A stretch of 64,000 nt of DNA, from assembly GCA_021234155.1 (NCBI GenBank), contig JAJEKV010000038.1, positions 9,512,092-9,576,091 of the forward strand, read 5' to 3'. Source of the DNA: Isoetes taiwanensis (lineage: Eukaryota > Streptophyta > Lycopodiopsida > Isoetales > Isoetaceae). Below are positions 46,017 to 58,279 of the stretch, piece after piece. The first letter of the stretch is position 1, and each line of letters begins with the position of its first letter. The position numbers were made by a program, and so were the translations under genes. A model generated the notes under the pieces. The model made no database searches and was not told the DNA's origin. It worked only from the letters and a program-made list of their open reading frames with translations.

Positions 46017-49000
46017 TTGCAACAAGGGGAATCTAAGGACCTCATATGTAAAAATGGGCACCCGCCCAATTTCATTGTCCGTCTACCCATTGAATGGCCA
46101 TCCCCCCATGTCCTTTGCATTGCTTTCTCGTCTTCCTTACTCGATTTTAACACGACTGAAATCCTTGTGCAGGTTGTGTATCTCTTCCTTAATGAACATC
46201 TAGTAGCAAAGGGAGTTGTGGGGCAAATGACACAATGCCACTTCAAGGAAATATCGAATGGAGTAGTGAGTGTAGGTGTGGAGGAAGTGTTCGAAGGCCA
46301 CCATACCCTTCCTTGGCCAACTCCAGATGCAAACACAATAGCAGAACCCAGGGGCTCATTCGTTCTCTGGAGAAGTGAAGATGCTCGTGAATCTTCTGGT
46401 AATGACATCCCCAGCAAAAGACAGTGGACAGAGGTGGGAAAGGAGACACAACCGCTGACAAGATATACCCTTCTTGAAAAGGATTGTGAGATATGGCACT
46501 CTCGCGACTCCATTATCGCCAGAAAGGGATTCATATCTTTCACTGGCCCCGATGATGCAGTTTGTGACCAGTTTCTGGGTTTCAAGTTTGTGGGAGTATC
46601 TGTAACTGAAGGTTTCCCTCCACTTTCTGAAGTGAACATCCGTTGCCAGGGTTGCTTGCAGCTGCCAAAACCGGGGATGCTCGTGAGATAGAATAATGAC
46701 CTTTGTCCGTGTTGATGGAGTAAAGATCTCGGAAAAACAGGAAGCAGATATAGTGTCCAGCCAGGGGAGCTCAGAGCATCAGAAGCACCCAAATTATGAG
46801 AAACGACATTACACTTTTCATTCCCGACAGCCCAGGAAGGTTGTAAGGCCACCAAAGCTTGCTCGTCTCACCACTCAGAATGCTATCCTCAGTTACAGGA
46901 GGACCTTGTGTTGCAAGAATAGGTGTTGTGTCAAGTTCTCTGCGAATCGAGTTGTTAACATGCGAAAGGAATTCCTTGCCATGAAATCAAGTGATAGGGT
47001 TACTTTTGTTTATGACATGTTCGCCAACAACATGAAAGGTCGAAGAGTGGGACGACTAGTGCTGCAAGGGAATCTTGTTTGCGAAAGGGCGTGGTACCTT
47101 GGTCCGGGGATCTCAAAGTCGGCGTATCTGAAATGGAAGGCCCAATTTCTTGAGGGTGCACGCAAGGCCGAACATGGTAACTGTGGCACCTTGAAGCCTC
47201 GCTCCTCGACGTTGGCATGTGAGGCCGTGTTTCCCATGTTTGTGAGGGAGAATGGTGAATCCTTGCCCCACCGCAGCAGGAGAAACGAGGAGGGGATAAG
47301 AGAGAACGTCAGGAAGTTGCCTGCAATGTTTACGAAGTCCAGCATTCTAGAAGAGGTTAACGCAGAGGTTGTGGCATTGACCGGCAAGAAGGTATCAGAA
47401 GCGTGTTTTCATAGAACGTGGAGGCGAGCTTCCGGGATGTCAGTATCGCAAAGAAAATTGCATTCTCCAAATGTGATACATGTGAGGTGATCCGCATAAA
47501 GTTACCGAAGACCAAAGATGAAGGAGAGAGGAGGATGCCGATGATGAAAGAAGAGCGTATAGGACTGGGAGCAGCCCGTGGTCGCACATACGATCGATCG
47601 TGGAGATTATACTCCCACAAGGTATCCCGCCAATATCTTTGTATTATTCACTTACAAAATGGATCAGCGAAAACAATGATTCCAAAATTGCAACAATTTG
47701 TGAAGTCTCTCCGGAGACTTGACAAGCTCAAACGACATTGATCGGTGCATTGACTCATGGTCATGGAAATGGATCCTATGGAAACTTTGCCCCTGGACTT
47801 ATGGCGGATGACTCTAACTTCCATGTAGGTTCTTTGAATAGCATCTTGAAGAGATTAGAGATGGGGGCACAGTATATGCAGGAGGCCACTGTGGCTGCTG
47901 AATCATCCGGCCCAAAATGGGTGTCCTCCCGAGACACCACGACCTTGGGGTCAAAGTTCTCACTATCCAATAACAACATACCGCTAATTTGCCACAGGCT
48001 GAGGGATCATCATTGAAGCCTCTGCCCAAGATACTTTATTTGTACTGGACAATGCATCCGACGTAACAAGAATGGGTATGTCTTCTCCTATCTTTCTTAC
48101 CTAGTATATCTTGGTGTGTTTGAAGAGATTGAGCTAGGGTTCATGATGCCCAGTCCATACATATGATGATATCGATGCCTTGTTTGGTAACTTCTCTACA
48201 TCTTTAAAGAAGGCCGAGGTGCTCACAATGCCAAAATCCATTATATGAATTCCACAAATGCAACTTGAATACACTCGTGCCCTATGTTGTTGACAAAGTT
48301 CGGATTGGAAGGGTTTTATAGAAGGCTACATACCGGATGGGGATGATAGATTGATGGTCATACCACCCCTCTAACTTTCAGATTCGCTATGAATGGTGAT
48401 TGGCCAGTCATGTATTATAAACTTCGACCCACTTACTTGGATTGGTTGCCACTGGTGGAATAAAGATGTGGAAAAAAAAAAGACGGGTTGCCCATGATGC
48501 AGTTGGATATCCTAAGTCGCTTCCTCCCAAGAAATCGCTGAAGGACCTTGGCTCGCTGCGGAAACAAGATCCACAAGCATATATTGCATTGGGTTGCTTG
48601 TTCAACTAGTAACAAGGGTGCTCCGTAAAACAGCCAAGTACTACTCGGCGACGGTTCACGCCCACGATTGAATATTGGATGAAACTCTTGCAAGAACTCG
48701 GGGGAACATCAGCAAAGTGTGAAGGCACTTATAATGACTTCGGCCACGCACTAGGAAGAAGCGAGCTCCACCTCATGTAGCTGTAGTGGTGGAGCCAATT
48801 GCGATTATCACTCCTCCTTATGTCGGCCCCCGGAAGGACAAACCTGCACTCGAATTCAACCCATACAAAGATTTGAAGAAAGGTATGTTTATTATGGCAT
48901 ACGATGATGTGTTGTGCTCAACTTGGGTGGGCCTAGCTTTTGAGGACCCACAAATGGATGATAAGAAGGAGAACTTTGAGACTATTCTGGTGACTTGGTG

Positions 49001-49214
49001 GGAGCCAATCCCAGTGAGGAACCAAGTCTACCCAGCTAATTATGCCAATTGCTGGAAGAAGAGATGGAGGCCAACGACTGCAAGTGGCCGCATAGAACTG
49101 GAGACTATCGACTACGCTTGGGAGCCATCAAACAAGAAGAAGATACCTAATACTATTAAGATACCCGTGCATGCTGCTGAGGCATATGCAGCACTCGCAG
49201 GGGATGTCAACTAG
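46017..49214 (+). pseudogene. SDGC/HGKG-family transposase-like gene, N-terminal and middle part
   Basis: The reading frame starts inside the third tandem copy and runs rightward in pieces. 46,017-46,691 (224 codons) is unrecognised N-terminus. 46,696-47,490 (264 codons) has LCCKNRCCVKFSANRVVNMR and ERAWYLGPGISKSAYLKWK. 47,418-47,741 has FSKCDTCEVIRIKL and a block ending AKTMIPKLQQF. 47,738-48,016 has GALTHGHGNGSYGNFAPGL. Then come LFVLDNAS near 48,040, DDIDALFGNFSTSLKKAEVL at about 48,170, and NGDWPVMYYKLRPTYLDWLP at about 48,390. An intact last frame, 48,786-49,214 (142 codons), ends with WWEP and IDYAWEPSNKK. These blocks follow the same order as uncharacterised proteins of the family seen at 29.7-33.2 kb. 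The SDGC and HGKG blocks themselves are missing here. Frameshifts and stops show decay, mildest in the N-terminal half. Confidence 0.6.
48786..49214 (+). CDS. intact C-terminal open frame of the transposase-like gene
   Basis: A 142-codon frame with KKGMFIMAYDDVLCSTWVGL, ILVTWWEP and YAWEPSNKKKIPNTIKIP. In the related proteins that I recall, a C-terminal region of the type 'keeps/has X..FWLG.V......V.W.EP' resembles a BAH- or chromo-like module. Here the order VGL-(15-25 residues)-VTWWEP is the same. It is open without stops, unlike the flanking 48,020-48,780. It could be a separate last exon. Function is not known. Confidence 0.4.
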   Translation: MVEPIAIITPPYVGPRKDKPALEFNPYKDLKKGMFIMAYDDVLCSTWVGLAFEDPQMDDKKENFETILVTWWEPIPVRNQVYPANYANCWKKRWRPTTASGRIELETIDYAWEPSNKKKIPNTIKIPVHAAEAYAALAGDVN

Positions 49215-50076
49215 TGTATGAAAATGAGTCATTCATGCAAGTGTACTAAAAAATGGTCCATAAATTCAGGTATTGTCCATAATTAATGAAATTGTGCTTT
49301 ACTATGCAATTGCAAGTCCTTAAGAACTCATAAATAGAAAAAGTCAGAACCCACTTAATTCCTCCATTGGATGATATGAGTTGGGGCTTGGCCACTTCAA
49401 GGTTTTAGAGTGTAGGAGTTCGGGATATGATCAAAAGGCCTCTCAATGTGTTCGCTTGTTTGCATGTAGCTCTGGCGGCATTTGCACCTCCAGACACAGC
49501 AAAACATCCCTGCTTTTCCAACTTATATCATGGTCATGAGAAAACAACATGACCATTGCATTGTAGGATGGTCCAAAACATGCAATTGCAAGGAGATGTC
49601 CATCAATATGAGAAACAGTCTGTGTGTTATAATAATATGTCCACTTGGGCGTTATCTTCTACGAACCAAGTTGAAATCCACGTGAATATGGATCAAAAAG
49701 ATTTATAGAGAGTCCTTGTATTTCCTTTTGAAGCTACAGTAATAAAATTCCATGGCATGTATGTTTTGTGCAAACATAGACAAATAATAATTTAGACAAA
49801 CAGGAATTTGCATGACAATCTTCCTTTCCCTTTTGTTTAACCTTGGATACAATCTTCAGCAATTCGTTTAGTATTTCTCTCCCTTCTGTCTCAGTGTTCT
49901 ATTAAAGCATATGACTTATTCAGCTCGTGGTGCAATGCTCTTTCCCAGAACTGCCCTTAACGTTCGCATGCACTACATACCGAAAAATGATGCTAGGTTG
50001 CAGTATTAAAACCTTAGATATTCACATTAAACCTTGAAGTACTATCTAGATGGCCCTTGTGCTTTTCATTCGATAT
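49215..50076. other. non-coding flank
   Basis: AT-rich; small frames such as 49,482-49,685 have no motif. Nothing supported. Confidence 0.4.
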
Positions 50077-51060
50077 CATTATGAGGATAGTCTTGAGGGT
50101 TTTCCTATGTAGATTTGCAAGGATGAACCTTCTATCTCAAATTCCTGGGCACTTTTCTTCACAGCGTGCTCCAGCTCTTTCTTCTCTTTTTCATGTTACC
50201 AAGTCCTGCAAGACTCAGAAGGCAGTATGTAAGGAAAATGCTTGCTTACTAGGTCAGAATGCTCAACAACCATAAACTTCCATTTCTGTTTAAACACAAG
50301 GCAACGTTCATAAACTTAAGAGTCTAGCTAATTATTGCTAATTCTTATTGCATTCACAAAAATCAGTCTCCTTTCATTAGCTTTCTTTTTACTGTGGCTT
50401 CACGTGCAGGTTAGGGCACCCCCAGTTCCTCTTTAGCTGTTATAATTATCTCTCATGAGAGATAAAAGACAGTGCCTGCTTCATGCCAAAACACAGTCCA
50501 TAAGCGCCTCCACAAATTCAGAATGTTTGGAAAACACTATAACACCGCTTAGCTAATAACAAATATTGTATGCCATTAACATATCAATAGTCACAAATAT
50601 CATTATGAGGATAGTCTGTGTTTTGCTATGTAAATTTGCAAGGAGGAACCTTCTATCTCAAATTCCTGGGCACTTTTCTCCACAGAGTGCTCCAGCTCTT
50701 TCCATTTTTCAAGTTACCAAGTCCTGCAAGACTCAGAAGGCAGTATTTAAGTAAGTAAGAAAACCTTTGCTTACTCAACAACCATCAAACTCCCATTTCT
50801 GTTTAAATTATTGCATTCACAAAAATTAATCTCTTTCATCAGCTTTTTTTACTGCAGCTTCATGCACAGGTTGGGGGTACCTTGAGTTCCTCTTTAGCTG
50901 CTGTAATTATCTTCCATGAGAGATAAAAGACACTGCCTGCTTCATGCCAAAACACACTCCATAAGCGCCTCCACAGACTCAGAATGTTTGGAAAACACTA
51001 TAACACCACTTAGATAATAACAAACATTGTATGCCAAGAACATATCAATAATCGCAAAGG
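50077..51060. repeat. two diverged tandem copies of a ~0.5-kb segment
   Basis: CATTATGAGGATAGTC starts copies at 50,077 and 50,601 (period 524). Later landmarks (CCTCTTTAGCTG at 50,428 and 50,889) are 461 apart, so the second copy has lost about 60 bases. Both copies share the blocks ATCTCAAATTCCTGGGCAC, CAAGTCCTGCAAGACTCAGA and CTGCCTGCTTCATGCC. The copies differ at roughly one base in ten by eye. No open frame is conserved between them. Confidence 0.85.
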
Positions 51061-52158
51061 AAAGGTACATATGCACAAAAATGTCTCAGGAAGCTTGCTC
51101 TCAAGTAATGGCAATCTTTTTTTTCAAGTTCAATTGCCACAAACTAACAGAGAAATACGTAATCAATAAGAGACATAGGCACAAACCTGATCGATTTCTT
51201 CACTTTTTGAGGATGAATGAGGATCAATGGTGCTTCAAATCATGACTTCCTTGCTAAAAAAAATGCTTTGATGCATTACAACCATTTATGATCTGCCATT
51301 TAAGAACCTGGATAGGATCTATGCCTCCTATTATAGGAGAGAATCTCACAAGTCAAATATGCCTCAAAACTATAAATAAGCATGATAAAATTGATGATCG
51401 AATTCATAAATAATAGAGGATAAGGAAATCATCAATAGAATCTAGGGTTCGTTTCTATTGCATGGATTGTAAACATACTGTATATTGCAAGGCAGAATAC
51501 CTGATAGAGCAAAGCTCTTTTTTTGTAAATGTAAGGGCTCCAAGTGCAGACTTAAAAATATGTTGCTCAATAATTAGGCAGCTGCAAAATGAAATGTAAG
51601 TTGTTATGCCTTGATGTGTAAGCATCTATCTCTGTATAGAAGCATAGACAAATTCAACGTCTTTGCACAGAAGAAGATCTTGAGCTATGCACTGCATTTA
51701 CAAACATGAATGTCAGCCATGGTCATTGCCATGGACTTCTTTAACTTTACTGTAACATGATATGACTTGCTCATAGAGCTTCAAAAAATTATGTTGCTTC
51801 AACATATACCCTTCCATATACGTAAGAAGAATAATATATTAATTAGCTATGTCACTTTCTCTTATGAAGGCTCTTGCTAGGGCCTGCTCAAAAAGCCGGC
51901 TACCCTTTCAACATAATACATGCCTGATATAGCAGAAAGAGTGCCCCAGTCCCTCATCTAAGGGCGCAGAAAGAGTATGCCTGCTGCCTTTATGATCATG
52001 CTTGGGATGAAATAGTCTGTCGCCTTTAACACTCTATTGTCCTGGAGCACAATGTACTTACTCCAGAATAGGAGACTAATGATAAGAATCAATTCAAAGA
52101 TACTGAATCCAGATGCGTTCCATCATTTCTGATTCAAGGGAGGAACACTCGTAGGCTG
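51061..52158. other. no gene seen
   Basis: AT-rich with no recognised feature. Minus-strand sequence near 52,050 (LLFWSKYIV in one frame) resembles a stretch at 54,340 (LLFWDKYIA), which may mark scattered pieces of one LINE family. Confidence 0.35.
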
Positions 52159-52808
52159 TCAATATCTTTTTCTGGGCCACCGTAATAACAGCGCGTGCAG
52201 AAGAATTAATGCCCTGAAAGATATGGTGTCTGCGACGCTCCTATATCGACCATAGGAGCCAACTGGAACCAAGATGGAATGCCCTTTGTTTAGCTGAAGG
52301 CCATGTGTTGGGATAGGACACCAAGAAGATGCATCGGCAGTCCAATGTACTGTTAAACAAACCCTGTAGCCAGGACCATGCTGGTTGAACCTCAGGACAA
52401 TCAAAGAGACAATGCTCAAGAGTCTCAATGTCCGAAAGACAGAGTGGACATACTGCAGATATGCGAGGATTAGCGATGTCAGAAGGCATTAATCCGCAGG
52501 CACCTGTGGATAACCTGCCACCACAGTACAGAGACTTTAGGGTGGAGCAACCTATCCCAAAGCCATCGCCATGTACGACACAAAGTGGGCTATGGAACCT
52601 GTAGGTGCCACCCATCTGGCAACTGGAGGAGCTGTGGTTCTAAAAGAAGGCGATATACTGATCTGACAAAGTGCTTGCCTTTGTGAATATTTTCATGACA
52701 GTCCCATGACACCCTTTCAGCAACGCCAACTTGCACTAAATTTAGAGCTTCGGAGGAGGGAATTTGCATTATAGCTTTTGTGTTGCTGCTCAGAGATGGT
52801 TTTTCCAT
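52159..52808 (-). pseudogene. second LINE fragment: zf-RVT C-terminal domain
   Basis: Read leftward: a short frame with GKHFVRSVYRLLLEP (52,590-52,808), then PKVSVLWWQVIHRCL in a shifted frame. The open frame 52,241-52,615 holds LMPSDIANPRISAVCPLCL, then SDIETLEHCLFDCPEVQPAW. This matches the zf-RVT domain at the C-terminus of plant LINE ORF2: a W..LW..K.PPKV...W block, then CPLC, then E...H.L..CP. It is a different family from the 34-40 kb LINE, because the residues between the Cys pairs differ widely. No RT domain is nearby, so this is a 5'-truncated copy. Confidence 0.7.
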
Positions 52809-54021
52809 AGCAGAGGTATGATATTTCTTTATGCTAGATGATTTTGATGCAAGATTTGCTTCTTTGATGGAGTTCTTATGCGGACATTCGTGGATTTTTC
52901 TGCAGTTATGTTAGGGTTATTGCAACTATTGCCCCAAGCCTCATGCCTCCAGCCAGGTAATATTTTGGCAAGGTGGAATTTTGGATTGTTTAGCAGGCTT
53001 GCCTACCCCTCCCCCTCTTCCCCTCCCCACAACAACAATTGTTGCAGTTCTAGCCTATCCACATGGACTGCCATATCAACTTAAATTAACTTCACCCTTT
53101 GAATTTGAGAATTTCCAAATCTATGATCAACAAAATTAGAAAAATTAGGAAAGCCATGCCCGCACCTTCGTGCTTCTATGCATTTATAGCTATAAGAAAG
53201 CGAGTAGGATGCATTTAAGCATGCTAAAATTTTACAATCGAAGAAGCATGAACAACGCGGCACGTGTATAATTTTCTCCCAATCTTTTGCTCACGCCAGA
53301 GCTTGAGCGAGGGCCAAGGAAAGTCAGTCAACAACGAGGTTTTTCTGGTTTTTAGTTCCCTGCAGTGAAGATCCAAAGCTGCAAATAATTTGTACCGAGA
53401 CTTCATTGCATAATCTAGAAACTATATTCATCACAACTCTGAGACGTTAAAAAACTCTTAGTGAATGATGCACATTGTTAATGCTTGCATGGACAAATCA
53501 GGGAGTTGGACATAGCATCACAACCTAGGGAGTCTTAGAAGCTGAAGTAGTAGCAATGAAAGGTGGACATTGCATAAATCACTATAAAATCAGAGTTGCA
53601 AATGAAAATAAGAGAAACGCTATCCTCCACGCCCTGCTATTCGGACTCTTTCCATTTCTTAAGTCTAGTCTTCTTTTGGTTCATTTGATCTGTAAGTTCA
53701 GTTATTTTCTAGTTCTTTTGGCTTGGATATCCTTGGGCACAGATACCTGATAGGCATTTTTACATGGTACGAGATAGAACAGCTTTGAAAAGTAAAAGAT
53801 CTTTTAATGTTGCTAGCTTGTTTCTATTGTTTTTCAGACATCTTAGGAGCTATACATGAGCTAATGATATGATAGAGTTATAAATTTGCTTTAACAATGT
53901 TTCTATTCTATAAAATTATGTTGCTGTTTTCGTTAAATGCTTCATCTCTAACAGAAAAGTTTCATGCATTACTTTAAGATTTACAGACTACCACAACAGA
54001 ATGGGATAGCTTCTTAACAAA
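52809..54021. other. no gene seen
   Basis: Scattered short frames with no motif. The plus-strand frame 52,878-53,084 begins with a hydrophobic stretch, but it is unsupported by context. Confidence 0.35.
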
Positions 54022-54052
54022 CTATTCTATTCTATTCTATTCTATTCTATTT
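54022..54052 (+). repeat. (CTATT)n microsatellite
   Basis: Six perfect copies of CTATT. Confidence 0.95.
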
Positions 54053-54585
54053 CCGTCCAACACAAAATCAAGTAGTGTATAACTCTATATTATAGACTTA
54101 CTAGGGCAATCGTATAGGTATGCGCTTTTGTGGATAAATATTGTGAGGAATTCAAAAGTGTGCTATCTTATCAACATTCAACTCAAATGGAAAGCTGAGC
54201 TTAACCTAGGGTTGAAGAAAGTGAGGAAAAAGAAATTGTCCTCCTTGGAAGAGCCAGTCTTTGTATGTAACAAAGATAACCCTCGCTCCATGCTTTGAAG
54301 TTGTGTTTGAAGCACAGTGGATAAATGTCGCAATATATTTGTCCCAAAATAGGAGAGTTATGCCTTTGAGAATAATTGATAGGAGGTATCTTCTGACAGA
54401 CACAAATACTCTAATTGTCAAACTTGACTAATGGAAGTAATGTAAACGATAGAATCAACATAGCATCTTAGACATATGAACAAAAAATTCTTTTCTGATG
54501 GAACACGTCCTGTAGATCTTGTTCATGCACCCTACATCAGATCTTTCTCTAAAGTGTTTTGCAATAGATATTTAATCAAACTTGA

Positions 54586-54864
54586 TTGTCTGAATATTCT
54601 GGGCAATCATCTGTCATAATATCTTGTTGTGATGCCTCAGTACAGACACTAGATACAGAATTACAGCCACAGAAGAAACATTGTGTTGAAGCGGAAGTGC
54701 AGACATTGGAAAGGGAACATGTTGAGGTGGGCGTACAGACATCTCCACAATCCCAAAGGGACCGAGTCGCGGTGCAGCTAGCAGACGAGAGCGAGCTACC
54801 TCGGTATCTTACATTTACTAGGGAACTGAACTTGCGTATTATAAGGGTTAGAGGCGTAAGATGA
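54586..54864 (+). CDS. short ORF with three VQT motifs, unidentified
   Basis: A 92-codon frame with three regularly spaced motifs (DASVQTLD, AEVQTLE, VGVQTSP), 15-17 residues apart, within an acidic/polar linker, ending in a basic tail. Repeats of the form xVQT occur in disordered linkers of many eukaryotic proteins. Some such repeats bind dynein light chain, but the usual TQT core is not present here. No other exon could be attached. A chance frame is possible, but the regular spacing argues for past coding. Confidence 0.3.
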   Translation: MSEYSGQSSVIISCCDASVQTLDTELQPQKKHCVEAEVQTLEREHVEVGVQTSPQSQRDRVAVQLADESELPRYLTFTRELNLRIIRVRGVR

Positions 54865-55395
54865 TGCCCTTTTCGATATGGATCTTTGCTTTGCATTTTT
54901 TCGATGTCATGCATGTGAAGGCTGGTGGAGTTGTCTCGCTACTAGGGTGGGGCGGCAAGACGATCGTCCCTCGCCATCTTTTGGTTGGTTTCAAGACACT
55001 CTTAGCGCTTACATGTTCTTCAACATGGAAACCATCTCGGAGGGACTAGTTTCTCGATGCGGAGGACCTCTCCCTCTTCAATTGTGTAACCCGTAAGGGG
55101 AGGAGCTCGCGAAGGTGAGGGGGCAGCACTTTTGCAAAAAAAAATGGGCGATTAATGGGGGCGCAACAATTATTCTAGATCAATGGCCTTCCAATCCTTG
55201 GACTGGCTATGTCTAGATAATTTTAGAAGCATAAATTTACCACTAGCATTAGCATTATCTTATCTTATTCTTGATAGCCTTTTAATATTTGGTTATTGTG
55301 TTTGGTGATGGGGCCTAGTCCCCAGGTTTTAGATGGGCTGTTGCCCTTGCATGTGCCGTCCCATAACCCGTTGTGTTCCCGTGGACGTAAAAATT

Positions 55396-55474
55396 CATCT
55401 TATCTTATCTTATCTTATCTTATCTTATCTTATCTTATCTTATCTTATCTTATCTTATCTTATCTTATCTTATA
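55396..55474 (+). repeat. (CTTAT)n microsatellite, about 15 units
   Basis: An almost uninterrupted run of TCTTA/CTTAT for 75 bases. The plus-strand frame across it (55,296-55,535) is an artefact encoding a Leu-Ser-Tyr-Leu-Ile repeat. Confidence 0.95.
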
Positions 55475-56125
55475 TTTATTTGCTCTAGTTTCTCTTGAGA
55501 ACCTTGGAGATCAGAATTTTAGATTGCACCTTTGAGTCGATTTTAGAAGCAGAGGATGGTCCAATGCTCACATTCCTTTCTATATGATCAGTTTGCTTAA
55601 TCCATAAAACCGACTGAGGATGTGACTCAAGAACTTAGACTTTATTGAAAGAGAGAATATTACACATGGGTGTCCTTAATAAGCAAAATAATAGAACCTT
55701 AAGTTAGCATCTAGCAGCTGTATGTATCACCTCATGATCCAAGTCTTAACGAGCCTTCATATGAAATTTCAGTTGGTTTGGCTAACTTTGATTTTCTCCT
55801 TGTCTCGTGTTATATTCTCTAATAATCTATGAGCTGCTATAGGCGCACTTCAGGTGCACTGCAGACTTTGTTTCTCTCATCTTTATGGCAGTTGTTTCCC
55901 AGGTCAAAACCAACACTGGTGTGTTATCACAAGCTTTTCAACTTGTGGTCATCCGTGTCCTCTATCATCCACTTATATGTGTACTTATTCGTGTTCTAGT
56001 ATGATACAGATATTTGATGTGCATATTAGCATATCTGACTTATTGTCTTTTATTGCCTCCTAATGACTGTGTTTTAGGTTTTAAGTGACATCAATAAAGG
56101 ACCTATTTGTGGATACCATATGTAT

Positions 56126-56144
56126 AGGAAGGAAGGAAGGAAGG
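56126..56144 (+). repeat. (GGAA)n microsatellite
   Basis: Four and a half copies of AGGA. Confidence 0.9.
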
Positions 56145-57812
56145 TGTATATTAAGCTGCCCTTCATAGCTCTATATCTCTGTTGTGTTAATTAATGTGTG
56201 AATTTGGTGGTGGTGTGTATTTTAAAAATGGTGAACATTAGCTAAATCTGTATTTCTGGTGCTATATCCTAGGAGCCCAAGAAGCCCTTATTTGTGGGGT
56301 TCCATCGATTTCAATCTCTTTGATTTGGTAGTGATCATTATCTTGTGGTGTGATAATTGTTATTTGCTTTCTTATCTAGTTAAAGCAGTGTTAGATCTAG
56401 AGGCGAGAGCATTGAAAAGGACTTTAGATCAGCTGCAGATATATGCCTCCCAGTTGTAACTGTAGCATTGCAAGCTATTGAGCGAGGTATTGTTTTGACA
56501 AACTGTTTATTTATTTTATTGTTTCCTTATGTGGATGTGCACGTTCATCCATTAAAAGGCAAGGTAAGCATCCCTCCACATAGACACACATGTTGAGGTA
56601 ACTAAGCAGGGAACCTCCTGCCTTTCTAAAATGTGGCAACCTGCCTCTACAGAGAGGCATATATGAAAGGCAAGGATCCTAGAGTGGGTATCCAAATAGC
56701 ACAACTTGGATAGGCTGCTTCTGCAATTGTAAGTTCAAATGTTGTCTATTTTGATCGGAATGTGGGTTATTTTTTTGGTTTTGGCATTTTGAAGTGTGCC
56801 ACATATGAATTATGGCACCTTCGATTTCTTTATGTTCCTATAATGTGTTCAAAGATTTGCATGGTACTTGCAAAGCCAAAGTTCTTAGTTGCATTATTTT
56901 GATAAGGTGCAGCACGTCGAGTCAATGCATCATTGAAGAATGCATAAATAGAATCTGTAGCAGGACCTAACAATGGCATATATGTGCATAGTATTTCAAA
57001 GCAATACTTTCAGCTTAAGGTTTGCATTTATATGGAAGCCCCATAATTATTATTTCTCAAATGAACTATGATATTCAATTCTACATGGGCTCATCATGTA
57101 TGCAATAATATGAACATGAATGTGGCAATCTGGATGGTGAAAATGGATAGGCATCTCTTAGCCAAGGATATGTACATTTCTTACCTTTTTGTTGTTTTTA
57201 TGAATGCGTGATTGATAAGCTTATGGTAGCCAACACTAAGTTTTGCATATTACTATTACTCCCTTATCTATAGCTACATATATGCAATTCCGTTGTGGAG
57301 TGTATTTCCTCAACCACAATCCCAAGACTTAAGCTGCTACAATTGCAGTTTCAATTAAATAGGGTCATCCTCTTGTGTAAGAAAATTGAGCAGGTGAAAG
57401 GTTGTTGCATCATACATATAACAATTTAACTTTTTCTAAGATGTTATCCCATTTGATCATTTTTGGGTTGCCCCTAGGGGGGCAAACCCTTGCTCATATG
57501 GGTCTTTGGCATGTTCTAAGCACATGCTAGAATATGCCTAAAATATGCCAAAAACTGCTCTAAACTTGTTGTGGCCTGTAAACTGGCGGTCGCCAGTGCT
57601 GCTGGGAGGCGGCTGTGAAAACCCTCTAACTGGCACAGGAAAATAGCTACAACTCCATATCTAAGCTCAGCTATGGAGGTCGATGCATGCGCTAATACAA
57701 AGAAAAGCGACGACATGGTTGCACCTCTAACTCCATTAGGTAGAAGGGAGTACCTAATGCATTTGCTTAGAGCATGGCGTAGCCTGCCCCTCAGCCTCAA
57801 CAGTTTAAGATG
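56145..57812. other. no gene seen
   Basis: AT-rich; a frame at 56,259-56,459 ends KAVLDLEARALKRTLDQLQI, a possible short coiled coil without context. A small hairpin at 57,467-57,490 (GGGTTGCCCC / GGGGGCAAACCC) lies near the left end of the following maturase fragment. Confidence 0.35.
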
Positions 57813-58248
57813 TAATTGTGTAGGAGGTTTTGCTTATGATTCTTGAGCCAATATTTGAGCCTCAGTTTTCTCTCCGGTCTCATGGATTTAGGCCTAGGGG
57901 AACTCCCCATAGATGCTTGAGGTACATTCAAGGTAACTTTGGAGGTTGCATATGGCTGAGGAAAGTAGACTTCACTGATTTGTTTAATGAGATAAAGCCT
58001 CGAGCTCTGATAAGTGTTATAGAAAAGGTTGTCACTGATATTAGAATACTCAGACTAATTTACAAAGGCGTAAGGAGAACAAAGCCCTTCTTGCCTCCTC
58101 TTATTGAAGAAAAGCTTAAAAATGGGCCAGTAAAATGGTCCAAGAAGAAGAAGAGGACCGTAAATGAAATCCTTTCTGGCTTGATAGTATATCGGACTCC
58201 ACCTATTGAAGCTCAGAAATTACCCTTATTCCTTTTAGCTTGTTTAGG

Positions 58249-58253
<5 letters not shown>
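57813..58253 (+). pseudogene. group II intron reverse transcriptase/maturase fragment (organelle origin)
   Basis: Group II maturases help their intron splice and, with their RT domain, move it. This frame has LMILEPIFEPQFS, SHGFRPRGTPHRCLRYI, FGGCIWLRKVDFTDLFNEI and TDIRILRLIYKG. These correspond to RT motifs 1-3 (LEPIFEP.FS..SHGFRP, and the first catalytic Asp in the DF..LF/FD.I block) of mitochondrial group II intron ORFs. A TAG just before the ATG (57,819 region) stands where a Gln codon is expected. The YADD motif and the maturase domain are absent, because the frame is cut at 58,254 by a poly(T). Mitochondrial origin is likely from family knowledge; a plastid or nuclear maturase gene is less likely. 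Confidence 0.65.

Positions 58254-58279
<26 letters not shown>

Larger units (their letters stand above)
41921..46403 (+). repeat. 1,606-bp tandem amplification, two full copies plus a partial third
   Basis: GGTAGTGCACACTTCCCGAG starts copies at 41,921, 43,527 and 45,133, exactly 1,606 apart. Each full unit has about 1,282 bases of unique sequence, including the start of the transposase-like gene, followed by 324 bases (43,203-43,526; 44,809-45,132) colinear with the LINE 5' region at 40,157-40,480. The third copy stops matching at about 46,403, where the transposase-like gene continues into single-copy DNA. All open frames of copies 1 and 2 are identical. Copy 3 differs by a few substitutions, such as Cys/Arg and Leu/Arg codons in a frame near 46,000. 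Confidence 0.95.

Noticed and set aside
41921-46403. CRISPR-like repeat-spacer organisation
   Set aside because: Repeats are 1.6 kb long and contiguous, without short spacers; the context is eukaryotic.
46010-46855. A 281-codon minus-strand open frame
   Set aside because: It is antisense to the transposase-like gene, whose plus-strand frame has recognisable family blocks next to it. The minus frame has no motif.
55296-55535. ORF across the CTTAT microsatellite
   Set aside because: It is a translation of the pentanucleotide repeat.
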